NCBI GenBank assembly: GCA_039989475.1
Contig: JBDXHU010000002.1
Location: 682,001-746,000, forward strand
Length of the DNA stretch: 64,000 nt
Reading direction: 5' to 3'
From: JBDXHU01 sp039989475
GTDB lineage: Bacteria > Pseudomonadota > Gammaproteobacteria > Pseudomonadales > Halieaceae
Shown: positions 43,294 to 51,138 of the stretch, one piece after another
Numbering within the stretch: position 1 is the stretch's first letter
Layout: every line of letters starts with the position of its first letter
Made by a program: the position numbers and the translations under genes
The notes under the pieces: generated by a model
Seen by the model: only the letters and a program-made list of their open reading frames with translations
What the model was told of the DNA's origin: nothing
Database searches by the model: none

Positions 43294-45150
43294 TCAGCAC
43301 ATATCCTGGTAGGGGTTGTCCAGATTCAGGTCGATTTCCAATTCGCCATTGGCAAAGCTCAGCCGGGTCGGCTCCAGCTGCACATCATCCTGACCCAGTA
43401 CATTGTGATCGAATTTGTAAATTGGATTAGCGCTGCCGGCCACCTGCGCCGCCTCGAAGTCCTGTGCCGCTGCACTCACCGCCTCGTTACGGCGCGCCCA
43501 GGCCAGGCATTCATCCCGACCGTAACGCTTTTCCAGCATTGTTTGCGTCTGCCCGGGCGACAAGACAGTCGCCGATGCATTGTTACCGCCGAAGCCCTTG
43601 GCATTGATAATGGCGTAAGCCTGCTGCTCAGGGTCTAGCGGTCGGTGCGCTGAATCAATATCCAGGTGACTGCTGTGCACGTCATCTGCGATAGCATCAA
43701 TCGTCGCAATACCGGGAAGCCAGCCGTGTTGCCAGGCGCCCAGCGTGGCCGTCAGCTGATCTGCGGCGGCGCAGCCAATAGAGTGGCCGAGGTAGGCTTT
43801 AACCGCCGCCACCGGCCAGCGCTGCAAGCCAAAGTTGCGCGCCACTTCGTTGAGAATATGTGATTCGGTGACACGGTTCTGCGGCGTGCCGGTGCCGTGC
43901 GCCTGCACCAGGCCACCTGTGCGCAGGGCTTCTTCACCGACCAGGTTACGCGCTGCCGCCATGGCCTTGGCGACGGTAATGTAATTGCCAACCCCCGGCG
44001 CCGAAATGGACTTCTTGTGACCATCAGCATTGATAAATACATCACTGACCGATCCATGGATAGTGGCACCCAGTTCCAGCGCCAGTTCATCATCAAACAA
44101 GACCACCATCTGTGCCGACTCGGCAATGGTAAAGCCGCAGTTATCGGCGAAGGGGCGACAGGCACGACGGTAATCAGGCTCACGATCGCCGTCCAGGCCG
44201 TCAAGCGCACGCAGTTCGCGATCACTGGCCAGGGCACCCATGGCGGCGTAACCATCCATGACTTCCGGCGTAATAGGCGCCTCCGCGTTGCCGACGATGG
44301 CGATGCGGCTGCGGCCACTTTGAATATCGGCTATGCCCTGGCGCAGGTTATACAGGAAGGACGCACAGGCACCCATGCTGGTACCCGTAGTGCCGAGGCT
44401 ACCCAACACATAGGCGTTAATGAAGTCGGCGGGCATCTCGGCAAAGCCAAAGGGGCAATACTTGGAGGTGACCTTGCGGCCGTTATAGCGCGCCTTGACC
44501 AGTCCGCCATTGCCATTGGCATCCAGTTGGCTCATGCCACTGCCGGCATAGACTGATATCTGGTCGGGCGACACCTGACCGCGCAGCGCATCCCAGTCCA
44601 GACCGGTACTGCCCAGTGCATCGGAGGCAGCATAAACGGTCATTTGCAGACCCCGCGGGTGACTGCGGGAAGGATACAGACTGCCGGGTTCGAAGCCGGC
44701 CGGTAACTGCCCCGCCGCCTTGACCGGCGCCTCGCGATGCGTCGGCAGTAAAAACATCATGCCCTGGTCTATTTCCACATGGACGTGCAAATCACCTGAG
44801 GCTGTGACCTTCCAACCGGGCGGCAGTGTCTCCGGAAGGTGTTTTTGCTGGGTGCGAAAGCTCATGGGAAAGCCCTCGGAATGCGCCACGACCCGTCGAT
44901 TCCAGGGCACTGCGTCCACATCGAAGTGGTTCGATTCTATGCGCCGTATCAGGGTGCCGTTCGCCAATTGCTGCCGGGTGGCCTCACTGCCATCCCAGGG
45001 AAGCTGCATGAGGGCGGCCAGCGAGCGCCAGGTTTCATCGGCCAGCTCTGGTGCCAGCGCATCAATGACCATACGCCTGTAGGCGTGGTGAGAAGAACTA
45101 CGGCCGGCGGCGTTAATTCCCCCAAACCCCACAATGACCGGCAACCGCAC
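43294..45150 (-). CDS. fabY: Beta-ketoacyl-ACP synthase, FabY type
   Basis: The 618-residue condensing enzyme begins MRLPVIVGFGGINAAGRSS, as do FabY proteins of Pseudomonas, which start fatty acid synthesis by condensing acetyl-CoA with malonyl-ACP. The catalytic triad is visible: Cys in GTSMGACASFLYN, His in VQAHGTGTPQNRVTE and His in AYLGHSIGCAAADQ. An N-terminal extension of about 200 residues before the KAS core fits this clade. It is divergent from a GlxA/AraC-type regulator. The FabY call rests on recalled N-terminal similarity. Confidence 0.8.
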   Translation of the reverse strand: MRLPVIVGFGGINAAGRSSSHHAYRRMVIDALAPELADETWRSLAALMQLPWDGSEATRQQLANGTLIRRIESNHFDVDAVPWNRRVVAHSEGFPMSFRTQQKHLPETLPPGWKVTASGDLHVHVEIDQGMMFLLPTHREAPVKAAGQLPAGFEPGSLYPSRSHPRGLQMTVYAASDALGSTGLDWDALRGQVSPDQISVYAGSGMSQLDANGNGGLVKARYNGRKVTSKYCPFGFAEMPADFINAYVLGSLGTTGTSMGACASFLYNLRQGIADIQSGRSRIAIVGNAEAPITPEVMDGYAAMGALASDRELRALDGLDGDREPDYRRACRPFADNCGFTIAESAQMVVLFDDELALELGATIHGSVSDVFINADGHKKSISAPGVGNYITVAKAMAAARNLVGEEALRTGGLVQAHGTGTPQNRVTESHILNEVARNFGLQRWPVAAVKAYLGHSIGCAAADQLTATLGAWQHGWLPGIATIDAIADDVHSSHLDIDSAHRPLDPEQQAYAIINAKGFGGNNASATVLSPGQTQTMLEKRYGRDECLAWARRNEAVSAAAQDFEAAQVAGSANPIYKFDHNVLGQDDVQLEPTRLSFANGELEIDLNLDNPYQDMC

Positions 45151-45253
45151 TGAATTCTCCCTGGCAAACTCAAAGCAGTATTGTAAAAAATCGCGCCAGA
45201 GTCCACTATGGCTATTCCGTCATTATTTATGGTTTTTTAGACAGGACTCGGCC

Positions 45254-46246
45254 ATGAAACGCGTTATTGCCGCGCTATACCCACGCACACTCGCCACCAG
45301 CCTCGCCCTGCCAATGGATGTACTCCAGGCGGCCGGGCAGGCGGCCAGCAGCCTGGAACGCGGCCAGCCACAGCTGCAGTTCAAACTAGCCGCACCGAGT
45401 CTGGAGCCGGTGGAACTGGTGGGTGGCATGCGGGTTACCCCGGACATGACCCTGGACACGCTGGAAGACTGCGATATGTTGCTGTTGCCCGCCCTGTGGC
45501 GCAATCCACAGCCGGTCTTGCAACGCCAGCAAGCCTGGCTTGAGGTATTACCGCAGCTGGCAGCGGCCGGCACCACTATCTGCTCAGTGGGCACCGCCAG
45601 TTGCTTTCTCGCTGCCTGCGGCTTGCTGGACCAGCGCGCCGCCACCACCCACTGGAATTACTTCGACGAATTCGCGGCCCGCTACCCCCAGGTACAGCTG
45701 AAACGGCGCCACCTGATCACCCAGAGTGACAATCTGTATTGCGCCGGCAGTGTTAACTCCGGTGCCGACCTGATGATTCACCTGGTGGAGGACTGGTTCG
45801 GCCAGCGCATAGCCCGCGCGATCGAAAGCCAGTTTTCTCCCGAGATTCGCCGCCCGTTTAGGGCCCACGCCTACCAGTCTGTCGACGACAGCGCCCATCA
45901 CGACGAACTGGTGTTGACGGCCCAGGAGGTATTACAGGACCAGTTGCACCAACCGATTTCAATCGAGCAACTTGCCACCGATTTGCGCTGCAGCCCCCGC
46001 ACCCTCACCCGCCGCTTCAAAAGCGCCACCGGACAAACACCCAGCGCCTACCTGCGTGGCCAGCGTCTGGCGGCGGCAAGGGAGTTATTGCGCGCTACCA
46101 ACCTCTCCGTGGGCGAAGTGGCCTGGCAGGTGGGATTACAGGACGTGAGTTATTTCACCAGCCTGTTCCAGAAGCATGTCGGGCAGACCCCGGGGCGTTA
46201 TCGAAACAGCGTGCGTGGCAAACTGTTCAACAGCGCCGGCCAGTGA
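45254..46246 (+). CDS. GlxA-type AraC-family transcriptional regulator
   Basis: The 330-residue protein has an N-terminal DJ-1/PfpI-like domain (MKRVIAALYPRTLA to about residue 175, with CSVGTASCFLAACGLLD around the nucleophile-elbow position) and a C-terminal AraC DNA-binding domain (SIEQLATDLRCSPRTLTRRF and VGEVAWQVGLQDVSYFTSLF). AGGA lies 8 bp before the ATG. The divergent position suggests control of fabY or of the downstream thiolase; no operator could be identified. Confidence 0.87.
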   Translation: MKRVIAALYPRTLATSLALPMDVLQAAGQAASSLERGQPQLQFKLAAPSLEPVELVGGMRVTPDMTLDTLEDCDMLLLPALWRNPQPVLQRQQAWLEVLPQLAAAGTTICSVGTASCFLAACGLLDQRAATTHWNYFDEFAARYPQVQLKRRHLITQSDNLYCAGSVNSGADLMIHLVEDWFGQRIARAIESQFSPEIRRPFRAHAYQSVDDSAHHDELVLTAQEVLQDQLHQPISIEQLATDLRCSPRTLTRRFKSATGQTPSAYLRGQRLAAARELLRATNLSVGEVAWQVGLQDVSYFTSLFQKHVGQTPGRYRNSVRGKLFNSAGQ

Positions 46247-46260
46247 AAGCAGCAGCAAAC

Positions 46261-46278
46261 GGGGCTCCCGGCCCTTTT
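46261..46278 (+). terminator. Weak terminator-like hairpin after the AraC gene
   Basis: GGGC-TCCCG-GCCC followed by TTTT, 15 bp after the regulator stop. The stem is only 4-5 bp, so termination is uncertain. Confidence 0.3.
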
Positions 46279-46360
46279 AGACAAGCACCGCTGGCTTGTA
46301 TCGCCGGGTTGCCTGTGGCTAAATAAGCGCCCCGAAAATCCCTCTGAATTGGACCGAGAT

Positions 46361-47542
46361 ATGACCCAGGAATCTGTTGTTATTGTCGCCGGCGCGCGCA
46401 CACCCATGGGTGGACTACAGGGCGAACTGGCACAGGCTACCGCTCCCGAACTGGGCGCCACCGCCATTGCTGCCGCCGTCGAGAGAAGTGGTGTTGATCC
46501 CGCCGCTATAGACGAAGTATTTATGGGCTGCGTATTACCCGCCGGCCTCCGCCAGGCGCCCGCGCGCCAGGCCGCCATCGGTGCCGGTATTCCCGTATCC
46601 ACCGGCGCGGTGACCGTTAACAAGATGTGCGCCTCTGCCATGCAGGCCACCATTCTCGGTCACGACAGCCTGCTCGCAGGTACCAATGACATCGTGGTTG
46701 CTGGCGGCATGGAAAGCATGACCAATGCCCCACACCTTATACCCAACGCCCGCGGCGGCGTACGCACCGGCCACAAGACCATCAATGACCACATGTTCAT
46801 CGATGGCCTGGAGGACGCCTACACCGGTCGCGCCATGGGTTCCTTCGCCCAGGAGACTGCCGACCAATACGGCCTGACCCGCGAGCAAATGGACGACTTC
46901 GCCATCGAATCATTAACCCGCGCCCAGCAGGCGATCGAGGGCGGCAAGCTTAAAGCGGAAACCGCCCCGGTCACCATCAAGGGTCGCAAGGGTGAGAGCG
47001 TCATCAGCGATGATGAGCAGCCCCATAAAGCCAACCTCGACAAGATCCCCACGCTGCGCCCTGCCTTTGCCAAAGAGGGCACCATCACCGCGGCAAACTC
47101 CAGCTCTATCTCGGACGGCGCCAGTGCCCTGGTACTGATGACCGCCAGTGCCGCCGAGGCACAAGGTGTGACACCGCTGGCGCGTATTGTCGCCCACGCC
47201 CGCCACTCCCAGCAGCCTTCCGAATTCACCATCGCACCGATTGGTGCCATCACCAAAGTATTGGAAAAGGCCGGCTGGCATAAGGACGAGGTTGACCTGT
47301 ACGAGATCAACGAGGCCTTTGCCATGGTAACCATGCTGGCCGAGCAGGAACTGGGGCTGGACCATGCACGAGTCAACGTGCACGGCGGCGCCTGCGCCCA
47401 GGGTCATCCCATTGGCTCGACCGGCGCACGCATTATTGTGAGCCTGATGTACGCACTGAAGGAGTATGGCAAGAGCAAGGGTGTCGCAGCCCTGTGTATC
47501 GGTGGTGGCGAAGCCACAGCCGTTGCCATTGAACTGCTGTAG
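46361..47542 (+). CDS. Thiolase (acetyl-CoA C-acyltransferase)
   Basis: The 393-residue protein has the thiolase nucleophile in NKMCASAMQA (about residue 88), the catalytic His in NVHGGACAQGHPIGSTGARI, and the second Cys in ALCIGGGEATAVAIEL. Length and motifs fit acetyl-CoA acetyltransferases or fadA-like enzymes; the biosynthetic or degradative direction cannot be told. A TTG four codons upstream is an alternative start. ribB(A) follows after 9 bp. Confidence 0.9.
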   Translation: MTQESVVIVAGARTPMGGLQGELAQATAPELGATAIAAAVERSGVDPAAIDEVFMGCVLPAGLRQAPARQAAIGAGIPVSTGAVTVNKMCASAMQATILGHDSLLAGTNDIVVAGGMESMTNAPHLIPNARGGVRTGHKTINDHMFIDGLEDAYTGRAMGSFAQETADQYGLTREQMDDFAIESLTRAQQAIEGGKLKAETAPVTIKGRKGESVISDDEQPHKANLDKIPTLRPAFAKEGTITAANSSSISDGASALVLMTASAAEAQGVTPLARIVAHARHSQQPSEFTIAPIGAITKVLEKAGWHKDEVDLYEINEAFAMVTMLAEQELGLDHARVNVHGGACAQGHPIGSTGARIIVSLMYALKEYGKSKGVAALCIGGGEATAVAIELL

Positions 47543-47551
47543 GACATCCTG

Positions 47552-48667
47552 ATGGCGCTTAGCAGCATTGCAGAAATTGTCGACGAGATTCGCAAGGGCA
47601 AGATGGTCATCCTCATGGATGACGAAGACCGCGAAAACGAAGGCGACCTGATAATCGCTGCCGAGGCCGTGACCCCGGAAACCATCACCTTTTTCTCCAG
47701 CGAGGCCTGTGGCCTGATCTGCCTGCCCATCACCCCGGAGCAAGCCAGGCGGCTGAACCTGCCGCTGATGGTGCGCGACAATCGCTCCCAGCACGAGACC
47801 AACTTCACGGTATCCATTGATGCCTCAAAAAGGGTCGGACCCGGAATCAGTTCTGTCCAGCGCGCCCAGACGGTGGCCTCCGCCACCGCCGCCGACGCCC
47901 TGCCCCAGGACATCATCCAGCCCGGCCACATATTCCCCCTGGTATCAAAGCCCGGCGGCGTCCTGCGCCGCGCCGGCCACACGGAAGCCGGCACGGACCT
48001 GGCGCGCATGGCCGGCTTTGCTCCCGCCGCATTGATTGTGGAAATAATGAATGAAGACGGCACCATGGCACGCCGCCCCGAGCTGGAAGTCTTTGCCGAA
48101 AAGCACGATCTTAAAATCGGCACCATAGCCGACCTCATCGCCTACCGCGCCATGCACGAGCAGTCGGTGGAGCTGAAAGACCGCAAGACCATTAACACAG
48201 AGTTCGGCGAGTTTACCCTGCACACCTTCCTCGACCTGATCGATGATCGCTTGCACTACGCCCTGGTCAAGGGCGAGTTCACCGAGATCGACCCGGTGTT
48301 GGTGCGGGTACAAACCATGAACACCCTGCGCGATGTACTGGGCACACAGCTGCCCGAGGGCAACAGTGGCTGGTCTTACCGACGGGCGCTGGAACGCATT
48401 GCCGAACAGGGACAGGGTGCCCTGGTGGTGGTTAACCAGGAAGAAAGCACGGCCCAACAACTGGAAGAGGTGCTGCAGTTTCCCGATGTACCGGAAACCG
48501 CCAGCACCGCTGCTGAGGATGGCACCCGTATCTACCGCCTGATTGGCACCGGCTCGCAGATTCTCAAGCAGATCGGCGTTGGCAAGATGCGACTGCTGTC
48601 AGCACCCATCCGTTTCAACGCGATTTCAGGCTTCAACCTGGAAGTCACGGAGTTTGTCGAGGTCTAG
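47552..48667 (+). CDS. ribB: 3,4-dihydroxy-2-butanone-4-phosphate synthase with degenerate GTP cyclohydrolase II domain
   Basis: The N-terminal DHBP synthase domain (about residues 1-205) has VILMDDEDRENEGDL, HETNFTVSIDA and RRAGHTEAGTDLARMAG and should make the four-carbon riboflavin precursor. The C-terminal part resembles GTP cyclohydrolase II in position but lacks the CxxGD...RCDC zinc-binding motif, so it is unlikely to have that activity; similar RibB-GCHII-like fusions occur in pseudomonads. Its last 25 codons are duplicated about 0.96 kb downstream. Confidence 0.9.
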   Translation: MALSSIAEIVDEIRKGKMVILMDDEDRENEGDLIIAAEAVTPETITFFSSEACGLICLPITPEQARRLNLPLMVRDNRSQHETNFTVSIDASKRVGPGISSVQRAQTVASATAADALPQDIIQPGHIFPLVSKPGGVLRRAGHTEAGTDLARMAGFAPAALIVEIMNEDGTMARRPELEVFAEKHDLKIGTIADLIAYRAMHEQSVELKDRKTINTEFGEFTLHTFLDLIDDRLHYALVKGEFTEIDPVLVRVQTMNTLRDVLGTQLPEGNSGWSYRRALERIAEQGQGALVVVNQEESTAQQLEEVLQFPDVPETASTAAEDGTRIYRLIGTGSQILKQIGVGKMRLLSAPIRFNAISGFNLEVTEFVEV

Positions 48668-48669
48668 CG
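48591..48669 (+). repeat. Direct repeat, left copy: 3' end of ribB(A)
   Basis: These 79 bp include the last 25 codons and stop of ribB(A). The right copy at 49553-49631 matches at 77 of 79 positions (C/T at 48596 and one C/G in the AACC segment). Similarity weakens sharply on both sides of the repeat. Confidence 0.9.
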
Positions 48670-48710
48670 GCGACAGGCCAGGGCTAGAGAATCGTTGCCT
48701 GCCCTATTTC

Positions 48711-48792
48711 CGGCCGAACTAATGGAGATAAGTGAACTGTCCCCGCAAAATCGGCCGAACTAATGGAGATAAGTGAACTGTCCCCGCAAAAT
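48711..48792 (+). repeat. Two perfect tandem 41-bp copies of the dispersed palindromic repeat
   Basis: Units at 48711-48751 and 48752-48792 are identical. Each contains CTAATGGAGATAAGTGAACT followed by GTCCCC and a CGCAAAAT tail. They are direct with respect to each other and inverted with respect to the copy at 49443. Confidence 0.92.
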
Positions 48793-48862
48793 CCCAGATA
48801 TATGAAGAGGGTTTTGCATCCTTTAGCCGCGCCACTAATCCAGGCTCCAGTGCTCAACTAAA

Positions 48863-49054
48863 CTATTCACTCTTGCGGCCCACCATAACCATCGATACGA
48901 CGTAGAGAATCGTGTAGTAGGCAGCGATTTTTTCACGCGTTACAGCATCACCAAAGATTGAGGAAAAAAAGGCAACAGCAAAATCTGGAAATACCGCCAT
49001 TAGGAGTGCAATGAGCGTCAAAGCACTCATGTAAAACAATCCACTAGCACTCAT
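48863..49054 (-). CDS. Small membrane protein, unknown
   Basis: A 63-residue frame with two hydrophobic segments (about residues 7-30 and 44-58: MSALTLIALLMAVF and YYTILYVVSMVMVG) joined by a short polar loop. Codon use is AT-richer than in the flanking core genes. No family is recognised and the Shine-Dalgarno is poor, so coding status is uncertain. It lies inside the bracket formed by the duplicated ribB(A) ends. Confidence 0.45.
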   Translation of the reverse strand: MSASGLFYMSALTLIALLMAVFPDFAVAFFSSIFGDAVTREKIAAYYTILYVVSMVMVGRKSE

Positions 49055-49117
49055 TTTGAATATTGGCTGTTCTCCGCGTTTTGCCTTCTCAATAGAATCG
49101 TGGACTGTACCCTACTA

Positions 49118-49423
49118 TTACTGGTTCGCGTTATACATATGCAATCCGCAGTTCTGACACGTACTAGAGCCTACCCATAAAGCAAAATCACTCTTCACTC
49201 CAAAAGGCTCACTGCATCTCGGGCAGGGTGAATGTGCAGCTTTCGCGATTTTCCGCTGGAAAATCAGAAATGCCAAGAACCCAAAAAAGGAGGCAATGAA
49301 ACGACTAAAAAAGGAGGCGCAGGAGCCTAGAACAAGTGCAGCCACCAAGTTAACATCGAAGGCATATACTTCTTTCCGCAGCCTAATTATCTCACTAAAG
49401 TCATAAGAAATTTCATCACTCAC
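49118..49423 (-). CDS. Small zinc-ribbon membrane protein, unknown
   Basis: The 101-residue product (GTG start, AGGAGG 8 bp upstream; a TTG at 49429 is the alternative) has an N-terminal charged region, two adjoining hydrophobic stretches (VNLVAALVLGSCA, FIASFFGFLAFLIF) and a C-terminal zinc ribbon with CPRC and CQNC. It is AT-rich compared with neighbours. The strong Shine-Dalgarno supports a real gene. It ends 63 bp before the other small membrane gene, and both are bounded by inverted palindromic repeats. Confidence 0.6.
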   Translation of the reverse strand: MSDEISYDFSEIIRLRKEVYAFDVNLVAALVLGSCASFFSRFIASFFGFLAFLIFQRKIAKAAHSPCPRCSEPFGVKSDFALWVGSSTCQNCGLHMYNANQ

Positions 49424-49442
49424 AGCCAAAGCCTCCTCTTGA

Positions 49443-49490
49443 ATGGGGACAGTTCACTTATCTCCATTAGTTACAGTAATAAGCGAACTG
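49443..49490 (-). repeat. Dispersed palindromic repeat, inverted copy with partner arm
   Basis: The minus strand reads CTAATGGAGATAAGTGAACT then GTCCCCAT, matching the 48711 units in reverse. On the plus strand CAGTTCACTTAT (49450-49461) pairs with ATAAGCGAACTG (49479-49490) with one mismatch, so this copy can form a hairpin. Confidence 0.87.
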
Positions 49491-49552
49491 AAGACGCCCA
49501 ATTTCCCCAGCCCGGTGTTTCTCTTGCCTGTTCTGGCAGACCGCAGAGGTGG

Positions 49553-49631
49553 GACTGTTGTCAGCACCCATCCGTTTCAACGCGATTTCAGGCTTCAAGC
49601 TGGAAGTCACGGAGTTTGTCGAGGTCTAGCG
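49553..49631 (+). pseudogene. Right copy of the ribB(A) 3' end (gene fragment)
   Basis: It encodes LLSAPIRFNAISGFKLEV and the last residues up to the stop, with a single N-to-K change against RibB(A). The codons before it (QTAEVG) have only faint resemblance to the parent gene, so the fragment cannot make a working enzyme. With the left copy it brackets 883 bp. Confidence 0.85.
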
Positions 49632-49703
49632 CCTCCAGCCCAAGGCTAGAATCAGCATTAAGTTCGGATAGCTTATTAAAATCAACAGCTTAGGGTGCCT
49701 TCT

Positions 49704-50075
49704 TCAAGCACCCATAATAAAGGCATTGAGCTTGTTGCCGTCCAGATCACGGAAATATCCCGCATAAAACCAGTCACCGCGCGGACCCGGCGCGCCCTCA
49801 TCGCTCGCTCCCAACTCCATGGCCTTGGCGTGAAACGCATCGACCGCCGCCTTTGATTCCATTTTCAATGCGACCATCACGCCATTACCGACAGTGGCCG
49901 GGCTACCATCAAAGGGCTTGGTAATCGTCAGGGCCGGCTCCTCCATTGAGGTACCCCAACCGACAAAACCGTCCTCGTCAAAAATTCGGGCGAAACCAAT
50001 CGTCGCCAGCAATGCGTCATAGAAAGCGCAGGCGCGCTCCAGGTCGTTGGTACCCAGGGTTACATATCCAATCAT
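49704..50075 (-). CDS. VOC/glyoxalase-superfamily protein
   Basis: From the ATG at 50075 the 123-residue protein reads MIGYVTLGTNDLERACAFYD and ends RDLDGNKLNAFIMG, the paired beta-alpha-beta-beta-beta fold of the vicinal oxygen chelate superfamily. The first metal-ligand position, usually His in a HVTL-like start, is Tyr here, so classic glyoxalase I metal binding is doubtful. A longer frame to 50294 runs through the duplicated yjiH segment and is not credible. Function unknown. Confidence 0.82.
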   Translation of the reverse strand: MIGYVTLGTNDLERACAFYDALLATIGFARIFDEDGFVGWGTSMEEPALTITKPFDGSPATVGNGVMVALKMESKAAVDAFHAKAMELGASDEGAPGPRGDWFYAGYFRDLDGNKLNAFIMGA

Positions 50076-50255
50076 GTGCCAGTCTCCAGTACAGGGGTGC
50101 TCTTGAATAGTGGTAGCCAGACGGTGAATGGTCAAGGCGCGTGCACACCCTCTTGCCGCTACAGCTGTATACTTTGCTCTCTGGACTGCGAGTGCCAGGA
50201 GCTTGAGCGCGACGTTTTCGATAATCGTGGTCTGTCCCAAAGAACTCCCAAAGAA

Positions 50256-50420
50256 CAATCTGAACCGGCGACCGGGAGATGGACCATCCGCCAATTGCCT
50301 CCGCTGTGGCGCTTCCTGCTCCCCTCTTCCTTCGGCCTGTGCCTGTGCCTGTTCCTGCTACCTGTTGAGGTCGACGGCAAGAGCACAATCATCCTCGGCG
50401 TCCTTACCGACTTGGTCAAA
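50256..50420 (+). repeat. Direct repeat, left copy: 5' end of the YjiH-family gene
   Basis: This 165-bp segment matches 57528-57686 at almost every position. Differences are a 6-bp tandem duplication (GTGCCT twice) and three C/T changes near the right end. Homology begins at CAATCTGAACCGG and stops after GGTCAAA. The two copies are direct and flank the whole pilin cluster. Confidence 0.93.
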
Positions 50421-50504
50421 TTTCTCAATTGGCTGCGAATATTCGCGGATGAGACAGCGGTCACAGGTGGCAATTCACGGATCTGTGACAACTGTCTGCT
50501 TTAA
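50295..50504 (+). pseudogene. Truncated 5' fragment of the YjiH-family gene
   Basis: Reading from the TTG equivalent to the intact gene's start gives MPPLWRFLLPSSFGLCLCLF and 20 more matching residues up to LTDLVK, then 29 unrelated residues (starting FLNWLRIFADE) before a stop. It keeps the first membrane helix only. The 6-bp duplication adds two residues without breaking the frame. Confidence 0.8.
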
Positions 50505-50600
50505 GAGCCCTGTCTTAAATTTTACTAAATGTTTCCGAAGTCTTTCCGATAGCCTCAGGTATGCACAGCCGGAAACATCGTTTGTGCGGGAGCAAGGAAA
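50421..50600 (+). promoter_or_regulatory. Upstream region of the pilin cluster
   Basis: 180 bp between the end of the left direct repeat and fimT. It contains a perfect 12-bp palindrome GCGAATATTCGC at 50435-50446 and inverted GTCACA/TGTGAC hexamers around 50459-50489. GGGAG lies 8 bp before the fimT ATG. A promoter is expected here but no convincing -35/-10 or sigma54 site was found. Confidence 0.5.
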
Positions 50601-51137
50601 ATGACCATAAAAAAGGCAACGGGACCCCAGGCAGGGCTCACACTCATAGAGTTGATGGTGGTGTTATTCATCCTCGCCGTCGTCAATGCGCTGGCTGGAC
50701 CCGCCCTGGCCGAGACTATCAAACGCAATCAGCTACGCAGTGCTGCGGAACGCGTATTGTTGAGCCTCAACCTGGCTCGCAGCGAAGCAGTCAAGCGCAA
50801 CCAGACCGTGTCCATATGTCGCAGCACGAATGGCAGCAGCTGCGGCGGCAGCTGGGAGGACGGCTGGATCGTATTCAGTAATCTGGACGCCGACGACGTG
50901 GTCGATAGCGGGGTTGACGAAGTCATCCGCGTATTCGACAACGTGCTGGATGGCCATGACCTGGCAGGTACTGTTGGCAACGACACCCTCAGCTATTCCG
51001 CCGATGGCAGCTATTCCGGGGGCTCGGACACCATGCGGATCTGCAGCGCAGACCTCAGCCTGGACCACAGCTGGACCGTCACGGTAAATACGGTCGGCCG
51101 ACCCCGCGCCAGCATAGGCGCGAGCAGCTGCTCTTAG
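50601..51137 (+). CDS. fimT: Type IV minor pilin, GspH/FimT family
   Basis: The 178-residue pre-pilin has a short basic leader cut after Gly in QAGLTLIELMVVLFILAVVN; Glu at mature position 5 is present. The C-terminal GspH domain follows, with RSEAVKRNQTVSICRS and NGSSCGGSWEDGWIVF. FimT/FimU-type minor pilins prime pilus assembly with PilV, PilW, PilX and PilE. It is the first gene of the cluster and ends one base before pilV. Confidence 0.93.
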   Translation: MTIKKATGPQAGLTLIELMVVLFILAVVNALAGPALAETIKRNQLRSAAERVLLSLNLARSEAVKRNQTVSICRSTNGSSCGGSWEDGWIVFSNLDADDVVDSGVDEVIRVFDNVLDGHDLAGTVGNDTLSYSADGSYSGGSDTMRICSADLSLDHSWTVTVNTVGRPRASIGASSCS

Positions 51138-51138
51138 C

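Noticed and set aside
48711..48792. CRISPR array
   Set aside because: Two identical 41-bp units are immediately adjacent with no spacers; they are tandem copies of the dispersed repeat.
50076..50294. 73-codon N-terminal extension of the VOC gene
   Set aside because: It runs antisense through the duplicated yjiH segment; the conserved fold starts at the ATG at 50075.
50076..50504. 142-codon plus-strand frame starting opposite the VOC gene
   Set aside because: Only its right part has meaning, and that is the duplicated yjiH 5' fragment; the left part is antisense to the VOC start region.
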